64,000 nucleotides of DNA, taken from Virgisporangium ochraceum. GTDB lineage: Bacteria; Actinomycetota; Actinomycetes; Mycobacteriales; Micromonosporaceae. The first letter of the stretch is position 1. The number at the start of each line of letters is the position of its first letter. Of the stretch, positions 43,724 to 52,670 are shown in pieces. Both the position numbers and the translations under genes were made by a program. The DNA lies in assembly GCF_016863655.1 (NCBI RefSeq), contig NZ_BOPH01000102.1, forward strand, positions 1 through 64,000. The letters run 5' to 3'. The notes under the pieces are model-generated. The model was not told the DNA's origin and ran no database searches. It saw nothing but the letters and a program-made list of their open reading frames with translations.

Positions 43724-44798
43724 GCGGCCGGGGCCCAGCGTCCGCCTCAAGCTGACCCTCAGCTACGCCGGGTTCCTCATGGTCGCCGGGGCGCTGCTGC
43801 TCGCCACCGTGTGGGTGTTCCTGCTGCGCTACGTCCCCGATCCGCCCCACACCGACGTCGGACCGAACCTGGTTCCGCCCGGACCCACCCGCGACGAACT
43901 GCAGCGGGCGTTCGCGCCCCGGGCGGTGCAGGCGCTGCTGTTCCTGCTGGTGTTCGGCCTGCTGGGCGGGTGGGTTCTCGCCGGCCGGATCCTGGCACCG
44001 CTCACCCGGCTCACCGAGGCCACCCGCCGGGCCGCGACCGGGTCCCTCGCGCACCGCATCCGGCTTCCCGGGCGCCGGGACGAGTTCCGCGAGCTGGCCG
44101 ACGCGTTCGACACGATGCTGGCGCGGCTGGAGGCGCACGTCGCCGAGCAGCGCAGGTTCGCGGCCAACGCGTCCCACGAACTGCGGACCCCGCTGGCGGT
44201 CACGAAGACCCTCCTCGACGTGGCCCGCAGCGACCGCGACCGCGACACCGACGAGCTCGTCGACCGGCTGCAGGCCGTCAACGCCCGGGCCACCGAGCTC
44301 ACCGGGGCGCTGCTGGTGCTCAGCCGCGCCGACCAGCGGGCCTTCACCCGGGAGGACGTCGACCTGTCCCTCCTCGCCGAGGAGGCCATGGAGACGCTGC
44401 TCCCGCTGGCCGAGAAGCACGGCGTCACCCTGGAGACGTCCGGCGACATCACACCGACGGTCGGCTCGCACGCGCTGCTGCTGCAGCTGACCACGAACCT
44501 CGTGCACAACGCGATCGTCCACAACCTGCCGGAGCGGGGCCGGGTGTGGGTCTCGACCGGCGTCCACGGCCGCACCGTCGCGCTCATCGTCGAGAACACC
44601 GGTGGGACGCTCGCACCGGACCTGGTGCCCACGCTCGTCGAGCCGTTCCAGCGCGGTACCGGACGCGTCCGCGGCGACGGGGTCGGGCTCGGCCTGGCGA
44701 TCGTGCGCAGCATCGCCGAGGCGCACGACGGGATGCTCGTCCTCCGGCCCCGTCCCGGTGGCGGGCTCCGGGTCACGGTGACCCTGCCGGCCGGCTGA
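43716..44798 (+). CDS. Sensor histidine kinase paired with the upstream regulator
   Basis: 360 residues. TM1 (LSYAGFLMVAGALLLATVWV), short outer loop, TM2 (QALLFLLVFGLLGGWVLAG), HAMP (ILAPLTRLTEATRRAATGSL), HisKA with NASHELRTPLAVTKTLLDVA, HATPase_c with N box NLVHNAIVHN and VGLGLAIVRSIAEAH. GTG 43716 overlaps the regulator by eight bases, so the two are co-translated. All phosphotransfer residues are present. The short sensor loop suggests membrane or antibiotic sensing, as in ABC-linked kinases (inference). Confidence 0.93.
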   Translation: MDRRPGPSVRLKLTLSYAGFLMVAGALLLATVWVFLLRYVPDPPHTDVGPNLVPPGPTRDELQRAFAPRAVQALLFLLVFGLLGGWVLAGRILAPLTRLTEATRRAATGSLAHRIRLPGRRDEFRELADAFDTMLARLEAHVAEQRRFAANASHELRTPLAVTKTLLDVARSDRDRDTDELVDRLQAVNARATELTGALLVLSRADQRAFTREDVDLSLLAEEAMETLLPLAEKHGVTLETSGDITPTVGSHALLLQLTTNLVHNAIVHNLPERGRVWVSTGVHGRTVALIVENTGGTLAPDLVPTLVEPFQRGTGRVRGDGVGLGLAIVRSIAEAHDGMLVLRPRPGGGLRVTVTLPAG

Positions 44799-44805
44799 CC
44801 CGTGC

Positions 44806-45990
44806 TCATACCGTCCGCAACGCCGTGGTCGGTGACATCCGGGACGCGCGCAGGGCCGGCAGCAGGCCGGCGAACGCGCCGATGAGGACCGCCGACACGA
44901 TGCCGCCGGTCCACGCCTGGACGGGCACGACGACGTCCCAGCCCTTCGCGCCGGCGAAGACGGCCGTCGCCGCCGCACCGGCCAGGACCCCGACGGCGCC
45001 GCCGGCGACGGCGAGCAGGATCGACTCCGCCAGGAACTGGGTGCGGATCTGGCCCCGCGTGGCGCCGAGGGCGCGACGCAGGCCGATCTCCGAGCGGCGT
45101 TCCAGCACCGATATGATCATGATGTTGGCGACGCCGACGGCACCGACGACCAGGGCCACCACGCCCAGCCCGAGGAACAGGCTGTCGAACGCACCCGCCG
45201 CCGCGGCCCGCGCGGTGAGCACGTCGGAGGGCCGGCTGACCGCCACCTCGTACGGCGACTCCGGGTTGGCCGTCCGGGCGAGCAGCGACCGCACCGACGG
45301 GACATGGTCGATGTCGGCGCGCACGTAGATCGACGTCGGCCACCCGGTGCCGTAGCCGAGGTACCGCTGCGCGGCCGGATACCCGACGAGGGCGCTGTTG
45401 GCGACCGCCGGCTCCAGCGGCGACGGCTCGAGGATGCCGGCAACCGTGAACCACTGGCCGCCGAGCCAGACCCGCAGATCGGGGTGGACGCGGTCGATGC
45501 CCAGGTGCGCCGCGGCCGACGCGCCGAGCACCACGACCGGCTCCCGGGCGGTGCCCTCGTTCAGCCAGACGCCGCGCGCGACGCCGGTCCGGAGCACCGC
45601 GGGCAGGTCGAGGCTGGCGGCCCGGACCTGCAGTCCGCCGGTGTTCGCCGCCGGGATCAACGGGTTCCGGTAGACGCCGTCGTCCTTCAGCAGGGCGGTG
45701 TGCGCCACCGACTCGACGTGGTCGAGGTGGGTGATCCGCGCCGGCGCCTCGACGGGCAGGTGCACGTCGCCGCCGGCGAGGCTCGTCCCGGGCTCGACGG
45801 TGAGCAGGTTCGGGCCGAGCCGGGCGATCTCGGCGAGCAGCCCGGCCTGCGACGACGAGGACAGCCCGAGGACGGCCACGATCGCCGCCGTCCCGATCGC
45901 GATCCCGAGCGCCGACAGCGTGGCGCGCAGCGGACGGGCGCGCAGGCCGACGCTGGCCACGCGGAGCCCGTCGCGGAACCCGAGCCTCAT
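44806..45990 (-). CDS. MacB-type ABC transporter permease
   Basis: 394 residues. TM1 (LRATLSALGIAIGTAAIVAV) is followed by a large outer MacB_PCD domain and three C-terminal helices with VGVANIMIISVLERRSEIGL, the FtsX/MacB coupling loop. It couples to the ATPase at 45987-46661 (ATGA overlap) and to the adaptor at 46658. It likely exports a lipid-like or peptide substrate, or transmits force to the envelope. Last gene of the five-gene operon. Confidence 0.9.
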   Translation of the reverse strand: MRLGFRDGLRVASVGLRARPLRATLSALGIAIGTAAIVAVLGLSSSSQAGLLAEIARLGPNLLTVEPGTSLAGGDVHLPVEAPARITHLDHVESVAHTALLKDDGVYRNPLIPAANTGGLQVRAASLDLPAVLRTGVARGVWLNEGTAREPVVVLGASAAAHLGIDRVHPDLRVWLGGQWFTVAGILEPSPLEPAVANSALVGYPAAQRYLGYGTGWPTSIYVRADIDHVPSVRSLLARTANPESPYEVAVSRPSDVLTARAAAAGAFDSLFLGLGVVALVVGAVGVANIMIISVLERRSEIGLRRALGATRGQIRTQFLAESILLAVAGGAVGVLAGAAATAVFAGAKGWDVVVPVQAWTGGIVSAVLIGAFAGLLPALRASRMSPTTALRTV

Positions 45991-46661
45991 GGCGTGACCC
46001 CCGTGTCGGAGACGACCCGGCCGTCGAGCACCCGGATCCGTCGGGGCAGCTGGCCGGCCAGCCCGGCGTCGTGCGTGATCATGATGATCGTCGAACCGTC
46101 CGCGTTGAGCTCGTGGATGAGGGCCATGATCGACGCGCCGGTGGCGCTGTCGAGGTTCCCGGTCGGCTCGTCGGCGAGCACGATCGACGGGCTCCCGACG
46201 AGGGCCCGGGCGATCGCCACCCGCTGCCGCTGCCCGCCGGAGATCCGGTTGGGGGTGAACGTCGCCCGGTCGGCGAGCCCGACCCGTTCGAGCGCCTCGT
46301 CGGCGAGCCGGTACCGCTCGGCGGCCCGCACCCCCGCGTACAGCAGCCCGTCGGCGACGTTCTCCCGCACCGTGGCGTGTTCGGCGAGGAAGAACTGCTG
46401 GAAGACGAACCCGATCTCGCGGGCCCGCAGCAGCGACAGCGCCCGGTCGTCGAGCCGCGCCACGTCGGACCCGCCGACGCGGACCACGCCGCCGCTGGGC
46501 CGCTCCAGCGTCCCCATCACGTGCAGCAGCGTGGACTTGCCCGACCCGGAGGGGCCGACGATCGCCACCAGCTCGCCCCGCCGGACGGAGAAGGAGACGC
46601 CGCGCAGGGCCGCCACGTCGCCGTAGTCCTTGGTGACGCCGTCGAGTTCGAGGACGGTCAC
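45987..46661 (-). CDS. MacB/LolD-type ABC ATPase
   Basis: 224 residues. Walker A VGPSGSGKST, Q-loop FVFQQFFLAEHATVRENVAD, signature NRISGGQRQRVAIARAL, Walker B SIVLADEPTGNLDS, H-loop MITHDAGL. Complete and of normal length. GTG 46661 overlaps the adaptor stop, and its own stop overlaps the permease ATG, so adaptor, ATPase and permease are made together. Confidence 0.95.
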   Translation of the reverse strand: MTVLELDGVTKDYGDVAALRGVSFSVRRGELVAIVGPSGSGKSTLLHVMGTLERPSGGVVRVGGSDVARLDDRALSLLRAREIGFVFQQFFLAEHATVRENVADGLLYAGVRAAERYRLADEALERVGLADRATFTPNRISGGQRQRVAIARALVGSPSIVLADEPTGNLDSATGASIMALIHELNADGSTIIMITHDAGLAGQLPRRIRVLDGRVVSDTGVTP

Positions 46662-47734
46662 GGCACGACCACCCGGTCACCCTCGCGCAGCGCGCCCTCC
46701 TCGACCTGGACCCGGCCGCCCGCGGCGTCGAACAGGCCCAGCCCCACCGCGACCAGCTCGCGCCGCCCGTCGGGGCGCACGACCTCGACCGCGTACCCGC
46801 CGCCGGCCGCGCCGACCAGCGCGGTCACCGGGACGCTGAGGGCGTTGTCCACCTCGGTGGTCGTGATCCTCACCAGCACCGGGGCCCGGTCGAGGCCGCG
46901 CGCCGCCGTCGGGTCGTCGAGGCTGACGTAGGCGGGGACGGTGGCCGCGGTCTGTCCGGTGGCCACCTGGGCGACCCGGCCCAACCGGTCGACCTTCCCC
47001 GGCACGGATCTGTTGCCCGGCAGGGTGACCCGCGCGGCGTCGCCCGGATTCACCTCGCCCTGCTGCGACGGGTCCAGGGCCACCTGCACCTCGATGGTGT
47101 TCGACGTGGCCTGCGCGACCGGCGCACCCGGCTGGGCGGGCCCGCCGAGCGCGCCGGTCACCGCGGCGATCCGCACCGATCCGGGCAGGAACACGACATC
47201 GCCGAACGCCAGCCTCCCGGTCAGCTGCAGGCCCTTGGCGTGCTGGAGCACCCGCAGCGCCTGCTGGGTCCGCCACGTGAAGGCGTTGTCGTCGGGGTTG
47301 ATCGCGACCCCGGCGGCCGTGTCGTGGCCGAGCGCGTGCAGGCTCGCGTTGAGCTGGCGCACGTCGTGGCCGGTGAGGCCGCTACGCAGCTCGCGGTATG
47401 CCGGGACGGTGCCGCACAACGCCAGCACGGGCCGGTCGTCGACGCGGTAGAGCACGTCGCCGCAGGCGACCTCGGCGCCGTCGGTGGGCAGCGCGGTGTA
47501 CGTTCCGCCGGCCTGGTTGACCACCGGGTACGGCGAGCCGTTCGGTTGGGCCCGGTAGGTCAGCGTCCCGCTCTGGGAGATCTCCGCCGTGAGCGTTCCG
47601 CGTTGTACCGGCGCGGTGTTCGTCGGAGTGTCGCGCGCCGTCGCCGGTTCCTTGTCACGGGACCCGATGAGCACGGCGCCGGCCACGACGGCGGCGACCG
47701 TCGTCGTGGCCAGCACCCATGTCCTGCGCTTCAC
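46658..47734 (-). CDS. Efflux periplasmic adaptor with peptidoglycan-binding domain
   Basis: 358 residues. N-terminal membrane anchor (TWVLATTTVAAVVAGAVLIG). HlyD-like strands (GTLTAEISQSGTLTYRAQPN) flank a PG_binding_1 domain (ELRSGLTGHDVRQLNASLHA, FTWRTQQALRVLQHAKGLQL). A barrel-sandwich tail follows (VNPGDAARVTLPG, VPVTALVGAAGGGYAVEVV). This is the Gram-positive MacA-like partner of the ATPase/permease. GTG 47734 lies five bases after the lipoprotein stop. Confidence 0.88.
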   Translation of the reverse strand: MKRRTWVLATTTVAAVVAGAVLIGSRDKEPATARDTPTNTAPVQRGTLTAEISQSGTLTYRAQPNGSPYPVVNQAGGTYTALPTDGAEVACGDVLYRVDDRPVLALCGTVPAYRELRSGLTGHDVRQLNASLHALGHDTAAGVAINPDDNAFTWRTQQALRVLQHAKGLQLTGRLAFGDVVFLPGSVRIAAVTGALGGPAQPGAPVAQATSNTIEVQVALDPSQQGEVNPGDAARVTLPGNRSVPGKVDRLGRVAQVATGQTAATVPAYVSLDDPTAARGLDRAPVLVRITTTEVDNALSVPVTALVGAAGGGYAVEVVRPDGRRELVAVGLGLFDAAGGRVQVEEGALREGDRVVVP

Positions 47735-47739
47735 CGCGG

Positions 47740-48249
47740 CTAGCTCCCGTCGCCCGAGACGCCGGCGGCCCTGGCGTACTCGCCGCACTTCTTCCCGGCG
47801 GCGTTCAGGGCGTTCATCCCGTCGGCCGTGTTGGCCGACGGGATCCGGTTCGTGTCGATCAGGGGACTGTCCGGCGCGGGGTCGGGGAAGTCCCTGATGC
47901 CGTTGTCGCGCATGCACCGGGCGAACTGCAGCGCCGCCTTCTGCTCCTCGGCGTTGCGCTGGTGGCCGGTGAACCCGGCCGGCTGGAGGTCCCTGCACGC
48001 CTCGATGGCCTTCTTCCAGGTGGCGGTGTTCGGGTCCAGCGACGTGCCGTTCAGGACCCCGTCGACGGTCAGCTCACCCGACGGGTCCGGGTCGGGGAAG
48101 TCCGTCACGCCGTTGTCGCGCATGCACTGCGAGAACTTCATGGCCTTGTCGCGGGTGGAGTCGGCGGTGTCGGTTGCCTCGGGGGTGCCCGAGCAGCCCG
48201 CGCCGAGCGCGGTGACGAGGGCGAGGGCGGCCACCATGGTCCGGCGCAT
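47740..48249 (-). CDS. Lipoprotein with duplicated CMRDNG motif
   Basis: 169 residues. Signal peptide MVAALALVTALGAGC with lipobox Cys, then two repeats: MKFSQCMRDNGVTDFPDPDP and FARCMRDNGIRDFPDPAPDS, each followed by a long helix with a second Cys (AIEACRDLQPAGF, AAGKKCGEYARAAG). Such CMR-x-N/H-G lipoproteins recur beside adaptor/MacB operons in actinobacteria; the function is unknown. The ATG overlaps the upstream hydrolase stop by one base. Confidence 0.83.
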   Translation of the reverse strand: MRRTMVAALALVTALGAGCSGTPEATDTADSTRDKAMKFSQCMRDNGVTDFPDPDPSGELTVDGVLNGTSLDPNTATWKKAIEACRDLQPAGFTGHQRNAEEQKAALQFARCMRDNGIRDFPDPAPDSPLIDTNRIPSANTADGMNALNAAGKKCGEYARAAGVSGDGS

Positions 48250-49502
48250 CAGCCACCGCCTCCGGTGCCCGGGTCCGCTCCGGTGACCGCCTTCATCTCC
48301 TGCAGGATCATGTCGACCAGCGACGCGTTGCGGTCGTGGTTGCCGAGGATGACGCCGACCCAGCCGGTGTCCGGGTAGATGCTCCAGGTGGCGCCGACAC
48401 CGGGGTTGCCACCGGAGCGCTGCCAGACCCACTGGCCGGCGGCGATCTCGACCACGGGTCCGTAGGAGGAGAAGCTGGCCGGACCGTGCGGCAGTTTGGC
48501 CGAGGTCAGCACGTCGGCCCAGGGCCGGCTCAGCAGGGTCCCGTCGGCGAGCGCGAGCGCGAACCGGACGAGGTCGGGCGCGGTGGCGAAGCCGCCGTCG
48601 CCGATGGCGTCGATGAAGCCGCGGCCGGGGTTGCGCCCGAGGACGTACTCGTTCGGGCTGCCCAGGTCGAGGTGGTGGAGGGCGTCGACGACGCTGCCGT
48701 CGGCCACCTCCATGTACGGGTGGGCGATGCGCCGGTCGGTGAGCCACTGCGGCCTGGTGTAGAACGCCGAGCCGGTCATGCCGGCGCGCCGGAAGATGTT
48801 CCGCTCGACGTAGTCCCAGTACGTCATGCCGCTGACCGCCTCGACGATCAGGGCGGGGATGACGGTCTCGCCGCCGGCGTGGGTCTCGGTGGGCAGGCCG
48901 GGGATGCCGGTCAGCCGCACCTGCCGGGCCCACCGCTCCTGGTACGCGTGCTGCTCCTCGCGGCTCTGGAAGATGCGCTCCTTGTCCTCGGTGGGCGTGT
49001 CCACGCCCGAGGTGCCGGAGAGCAGGTGGTGGATGGTCACCTTCTCGGCGAGGTCGGCGGGGAAGCCGGTCAGGTACGTGCCCACCGGGTCGGACAGCTT
49101 CAGCCGGCCCTGCTGGGCCAGCTGCAGGATGGCCACGGCCCTGAACGGCTTGCCGGCCGAGCTGAGGGTGAAGGCGGTGCTCTCGTGGTTGCGGATGCCC
49201 CGCTGCGCGTCGGCCATCCCGTAGGCGCGCGAGAGCACCGTGCGGCCCCGGTGCGCCAGCAGCACCACGCCGGAGAACCGGCCCTCGGCGGCCAGTCGGG
49301 CCACGTACCGGTCGTAGGCGCCGCCCGGCAGCGCGTCCGGCGGTATCCGGTCCCGCCCGGCCGGGTCTGCGTGTGCCACCCCGGCGGTCGCGAGCGGCAC
49401 ACCGGCACCGATGGCACCGGCGGCGGCCAGTCCGGTCCAGCCGATCAGCCGCCGCCGGCCGGGGCCGCGGGCGGGATCCGGGTCGTAGGTCATACGGTCC
49501 AT
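48249..49502 (-). CDS. Exported serine hydrolase (class C beta-lactamase/D-Ala-carboxypeptidase-like)
   Basis: 417 residues. A Tat-like signal (RRRLIGWTGLAAAGAIGAG) ends near VAHADP. The SxxK nucleophile is in FTLSSAGKPFRAVAILQLA; HHLLSGTSGVDTP and a YWDYVERNIFRRAGM helix are typical. WSIYPDTGWVGVILGNHDR closes the domain. ATG 49502 or 49493. It is the first gene of the operon; it could trim peptidoglycan or hydrolyse a beta-lactam or ester. No evidence fixes which. Confidence 0.88.
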   Translation of the reverse strand: MDRMTYDPDPARGPGRRRLIGWTGLAAAGAIGAGVPLATAGVAHADPAGRDRIPPDALPGGAYDRYVARLAAEGRFSGVVLLAHRGRTVLSRAYGMADAQRGIRNHESTAFTLSSAGKPFRAVAILQLAQQGRLKLSDPVGTYLTGFPADLAEKVTIHHLLSGTSGVDTPTEDKERIFQSREEQHAYQERWARQVRLTGIPGLPTETHAGGETVIPALIVEAVSGMTYWDYVERNIFRRAGMTGSAFYTRPQWLTDRRIAHPYMEVADGSVVDALHHLDLGSPNEYVLGRNPGRGFIDAIGDGGFATAPDLVRFALALADGTLLSRPWADVLTSAKLPHGPASFSSYGPVVEIAAGQWVWQRSGGNPGVGATWSIYPDTGWVGVILGNHDRNASLVDMILQEMKAVTGADPGTGGGG

Positions 49503-49663
49503 GCCGCTACTCAAGACGAGGCGCCGTTGCGTGGGCGTTCGCGATTTTCGATATGCCCGCGATAGCCGCGGGTCCGTCCCGTCGGGGCGGTCGCGGCCGG
49601 ACCCAGCGGAGTCCCAGCGGACGCACAGAGAGTGCGCAGGTTGACGCGTTACCGTGAGGGCCC

Positions 49664-50269
49664 GTGCCGCTTTCCAGCCTGCCCGGGCCGCCACCGCATC
49701 CGCACGGACCGCATGCCGCCACCGAGGACGTCCACGACTCCGCCTTCCTGATGCGGGTGCTCACCGAGTCGGCGGGGGAGGCGGCCGTGTCGGCTCTCCG
49801 GGCGCGCGTCGACCCGGCGGCTCTTCCGGTCACGTGGGTCACCGACCGGCTGCGGGTCGCCTGGGAGTGCGCCCCCTCCGGCGGCCGCCGCGACGCGCTG
49901 CTCGCCTGCGCGGAACGGGCCGTCGCGGCCGGCGTCGACGTCGGTGCGGTGGCGTCGCGGGGTGACGGGGACCGGCTGCCGCACGTGGAGGCGGTCGCGG
50001 GTCTGGTGCAGGGTGTGCTGCTGGCGCACGTCCGCGACGACCTGGCCACGACGCCGGCAGCCCGGGACCGGCTTGCCGACCGGGTTCCCCGGGGCACCCT
50101 GCTGCCCGCGGCACCGTGGTGCCCGCCGGTCAACGCGGCCGGCCGTTTCGCCGCGGCCACGGTCGACGACTTCGACCAGCCCGAGGACGCCAAGATGCTG
50201 GTGTGCCTGCGGCTGCTGGTCGCCTGCACGGCCCGACTGGGGGCAGTGGACGACGGCGTCAGTGGATAG
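49664..50269 (+). CDS. Hypothetical cytoplasmic protein, 201 residues
   Basis: Pro/His-rich N terminus (LSSLPGPPPHPHGPHAATED), then a helical body: FLMRVLTESAGEAAVSALRA, PVTWVTDRLRVAWECAPSGG, RRDALLACAERAVAAGVDVG, HVEAVAGLVQGVLLAHVRDD, FDQPEDAKMLVCLRLLVACT. Helix-turn-helix-free; it resembles DUF6931-like actinobacterial proteins found next to FHA/PBP-like genes, but I am not certain. GTG 49664 with GAGGG upstream. It precedes the PBP-like gene by 29 bp. Confidence 0.65.
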   Translation: MPLSSLPGPPPHPHGPHAATEDVHDSAFLMRVLTESAGEAAVSALRARVDPAALPVTWVTDRLRVAWECAPSGGRRDALLACAERAVAAGVDVGAVASRGDGDRLPHVEAVAGLVQGVLLAHVRDDLATTPAARDRLADRVPRGTLLPAAPWCPPVNAAGRFAAATVDDFDQPEDAKMLVCLRLLVACTARLGAVDDGVSG

Positions 50270-50298
50270 GATCCCGCCATTCACATGGGGGACCGTCA

Positions 50299-51834
50299 AT
50301 GACCCGCGAATCGATCATCGAGTCCGCACCCGCGACGTGGCCCGGGGGTCGGCGTGCCGCGCTCGCCGTGGTGGTCGTCCTGGCGTGCGCCGCCGCGGCG
50401 GGTGCCGTCGCCTGGCGGGCCCGGACAGCGCCCGAGTCGACGATGTCGCGCCTGCCGCGGGCCTCGGAGCTGTACGCGTCCGACGGCACGACGCTGATCG
50501 CGCGGTTCGACAGCGACGACCCCCGCGAGAGCTGCCTGCGGGTACCCGTCAACGACTGGGGCTACTACTGCGACCACGTCGTCGCCTGGTGGCGTACGCA
50601 GGCCGCGTTCGGGGCCGACGAGGGGCAGCGCCTCGACCGGCTGCGGCACGGCGGGTACCGCCTCGGTGGCTCGCTCGACCCGCGCCTGCAGGCCGGCGCC
50701 AAGCAGCGGGTCGACGCGCTGCTGCCGGTCACCGACCCGACGCTGTTCACCGTCGCCACGATCGAACCCGGCACCGGCCTGGTCAGGACGATGGCCGCGA
50801 ACCGCACGTTCCGCCGGCCCCAGGGTCCGCCCTCGGCCTCGCCCCCGGCCGACCCGGGCCAGCCGACGGGGCGACCCACCGGGCCGGATGTGGTCGACCC
50901 GCTCGTCGCGGGCGGCCCGACCACCCCCGGCGACGCGGCGGGCGCGCCGTTCATGATGTTCACGCTGGCGGCGGCGCTCGACAGCGGTCTCAGGTTGGAC
51001 CACGCCATCGACACCGGGCGCGTGTACCGGACGGCGTACCGCATCGACCCGCAGAGCCCCGTGGCCTGCGGCGGCGGGTACTGGTGCCCGGCCAACACCG
51101 GCGACCCGGCCTACCTGTCGGGTCGGCGCACGATGTGGGACGCGTTCACCCACACGGTGGTCACGTACTTCGTGGCGTTGCAGGAGCGGCTCGGCGCCGA
51201 CCGGGTGATCGAGATCGCCGCGCGCCTGGGCATCACGTTCCGCGGCGACATCGACCCGCAGCTGGCCAAGCCCCCGAACGGCGCCTCGTGGGGCGCGTTC
51301 ACCCTCGGCGTCTCGGCGACCACCGCCCTCGACCTGGCCAACGCGTACGCGACCCTGGCCGCCGACGGCACGCACTGCCGGCCGCTGCCGGTCGCCGAGG
51401 TCTCCGACGCCGTCGGACGTCCGGTCGCCGGCGTCGGGCCGCGCTGCGAGCAGGTGCTGCGCCCCGGGGTCGCCCGCGCCGCGATCGACGCCGGTCGCTG
51501 TCCGCTCGGCGACCGATCCGCGTTCGGCGACCGCTGCGGCGCGGGCGCCGTGCCGGGCACGGCCGTGCGTGGCGTCGTGGGACGTCCCGTGTCCGGCCAG
51601 ACCGGGCTGACCGACAACCGCCGCACCCACTCGGTGGTGGTCGCCGCACCCCAGCTGGTCACCGCGGCCATGGTCGCGGCCGCGCCGGGCCGGAACGGGG
51701 GCCGGGGACAGCTGGCGTCCGGTGTACCGGAGGGCGCGATCGACGCGGTCGCCCGGATCGAACACGACGGTCTGGCCCCGCTGCCGTCCCGCGATTTCGC
51801 CGCCCCGCCGCGCGGGCTGGCGACCGCCGCCTGA
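50299..51834 (+). CDS. Penicillin-binding-protein-like membrane pseudoenzyme
   Basis: 511 residues. One N-terminal TM (AALAVVVVLACAAAAGAVAW) and an outer part matching the transpeptidase domain of class A/B PBPs: LGGSLDPRLQAGAKQRVDAL, PFMMFTLAAALDSGLRLDHA, WDAFTHTVVTYFVALQERLG, TLGVSATTALDLANAYATLA, VSGQTGLTDNRRTHSVVVAA. The catalytic SxxK is A216-P-F-M219, SxN is T286-V-V288 and KTG is Q434-T-G. All three are lost while the surrounding fold is conserved. No glycosyltransferase domain. Probably a structural or regulatory PBP homologue. Confidence 0.85.
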   Translation: MTRESIIESAPATWPGGRRAALAVVVVLACAAAAGAVAWRARTAPESTMSRLPRASELYASDGTTLIARFDSDDPRESCLRVPVNDWGYYCDHVVAWWRTQAAFGADEGQRLDRLRHGGYRLGGSLDPRLQAGAKQRVDALLPVTDPTLFTVATIEPGTGLVRTMAANRTFRRPQGPPSASPPADPGQPTGRPTGPDVVDPLVAGGPTTPGDAAGAPFMMFTLAAALDSGLRLDHAIDTGRVYRTAYRIDPQSPVACGGGYWCPANTGDPAYLSGRRTMWDAFTHTVVTYFVALQERLGADRVIEIAARLGITFRGDIDPQLAKPPNGASWGAFTLGVSATTALDLANAYATLAADGTHCRPLPVAEVSDAVGRPVAGVGPRCEQVLRPGVARAAIDAGRCPLGDRSAFGDRCGAGAVPGTAVRGVVGRPVSGQTGLTDNRRTHSVVVAAPQLVTAAMVAAAPGRNGGRGQLASGVPEGAIDAVARIEHDGLAPLPSRDFAAPPRGLATAA

Positions 51835-51837
51835 CGG

Positions 51838-52608
51838 TCAGCCGGCGACCGTCGCTCCCGGCCGCGACGCCCGCGATCCGCCGTCCGTCGCCCCGCGGAC
51901 GGCCGTGACCGCGGCCCGGCCGAGCAGGAGGAGCAGGAGAACCGCCTCGACCGGCACGGTGATCACGAGCCACCCGGGGACACGGCGGCCGAACCCGACG
52001 GTCGGCGAGACGGGTCCGTCGCGCTCCACCGCGCGGCCGTCGAGGGCGACCACGTCGAGGAAGCGCGGGGTGGACCCGTCCACGTGCAGGGAGATCGACG
52101 CCGTGTGGTGCCTGCGGTCGACCACGTAGCGGACCGTGCACACGCTCCTGTCGCTGCCGGCGTGGGTGACGCAGTCGTGCTTCGTGTCGACGGTGACCGG
52201 GTGGCCGTACCGCCTGACGTAGTCCGCGCCGGACCCCGCGACGAACCCGATCGACGCGAGCGCCGCGACGGGGAACAGCGCCGTGGCCGCGACCGCGACC
52301 CGGATGCCGGCCGCGGGCACCGGCGGCCGCTCGATGGCGGATCCGGCCAGCGTCCAGCCGCCGAGAACGGCGGCGGGCGCGACCGCGAGCAGGAGGAGAC
52401 CGGCGACGAGCGTCGCCTCGAACGCGACCATCACCAGCGCCGCCGACCCGGCCGCGAGCCCGAGCGACGCGACCCCGACGCCGATCCGCCGGCGACCGGC
52501 CGCTCCGGGCCGGACCGGTCGACGCGCGAGCCGCACCAGCAGGGCGGCGCCGGCACCGGCCGTCGCCGCCGCGGCCCCGAACAGCGCCATCACACCACCA
52601 TCGACCAC
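51838..52608 (-). CDS. Polytopic membrane protein with extracytoplasmic loop
   Basis: 256 residues. Helices at about 5-25 (ALFGAAAATAGAGAALLVRL), 45-65, 68-88 (TLVAGLLLLAVAPAAVLGGW), 103-123, and 210-235 (VPGWLVITVPVEAVLLLLLL). The loop at 124-208 contains two Cys (DTKHDCVTHAGSDRSVCTV), probably a disulphide. Unknown function. It converges tightly on the PBP-like gene, four bases apart. GTG 52608 start is tentative; ATG 52590 is possible. Confidence 0.7.
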   Translation of the reverse strand: MVDGGVMALFGAAAATAGAGAALLVRLARRPVRPGAAGRRRIGVGVASLGLAAGSAALVMVAFEATLVAGLLLLAVAPAAVLGGWTLAGSAIERPPVPAAGIRVAVAATALFPVAALASIGFVAGSGADYVRRYGHPVTVDTKHDCVTHAGSDRSVCTVRYVVDRRHHTASISLHVDGSTPRFLDVVALDGRAVERDGPVSPTVGFGRRVPGWLVITVPVEAVLLLLLLGRAAVTAVRGATDGGSRASRPGATVAG

Positions 52609-52670
52609 CGCGGGACCCTACCGCGCGACGCGCGGTGACGGGTTCCCGAACCGACCGTTCGGCGTACCGG

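Noticed and set aside
50299-51834. Active penicillin-binding protein
   Set aside because: None of the three catalytic motifs is present at the aligned positions.
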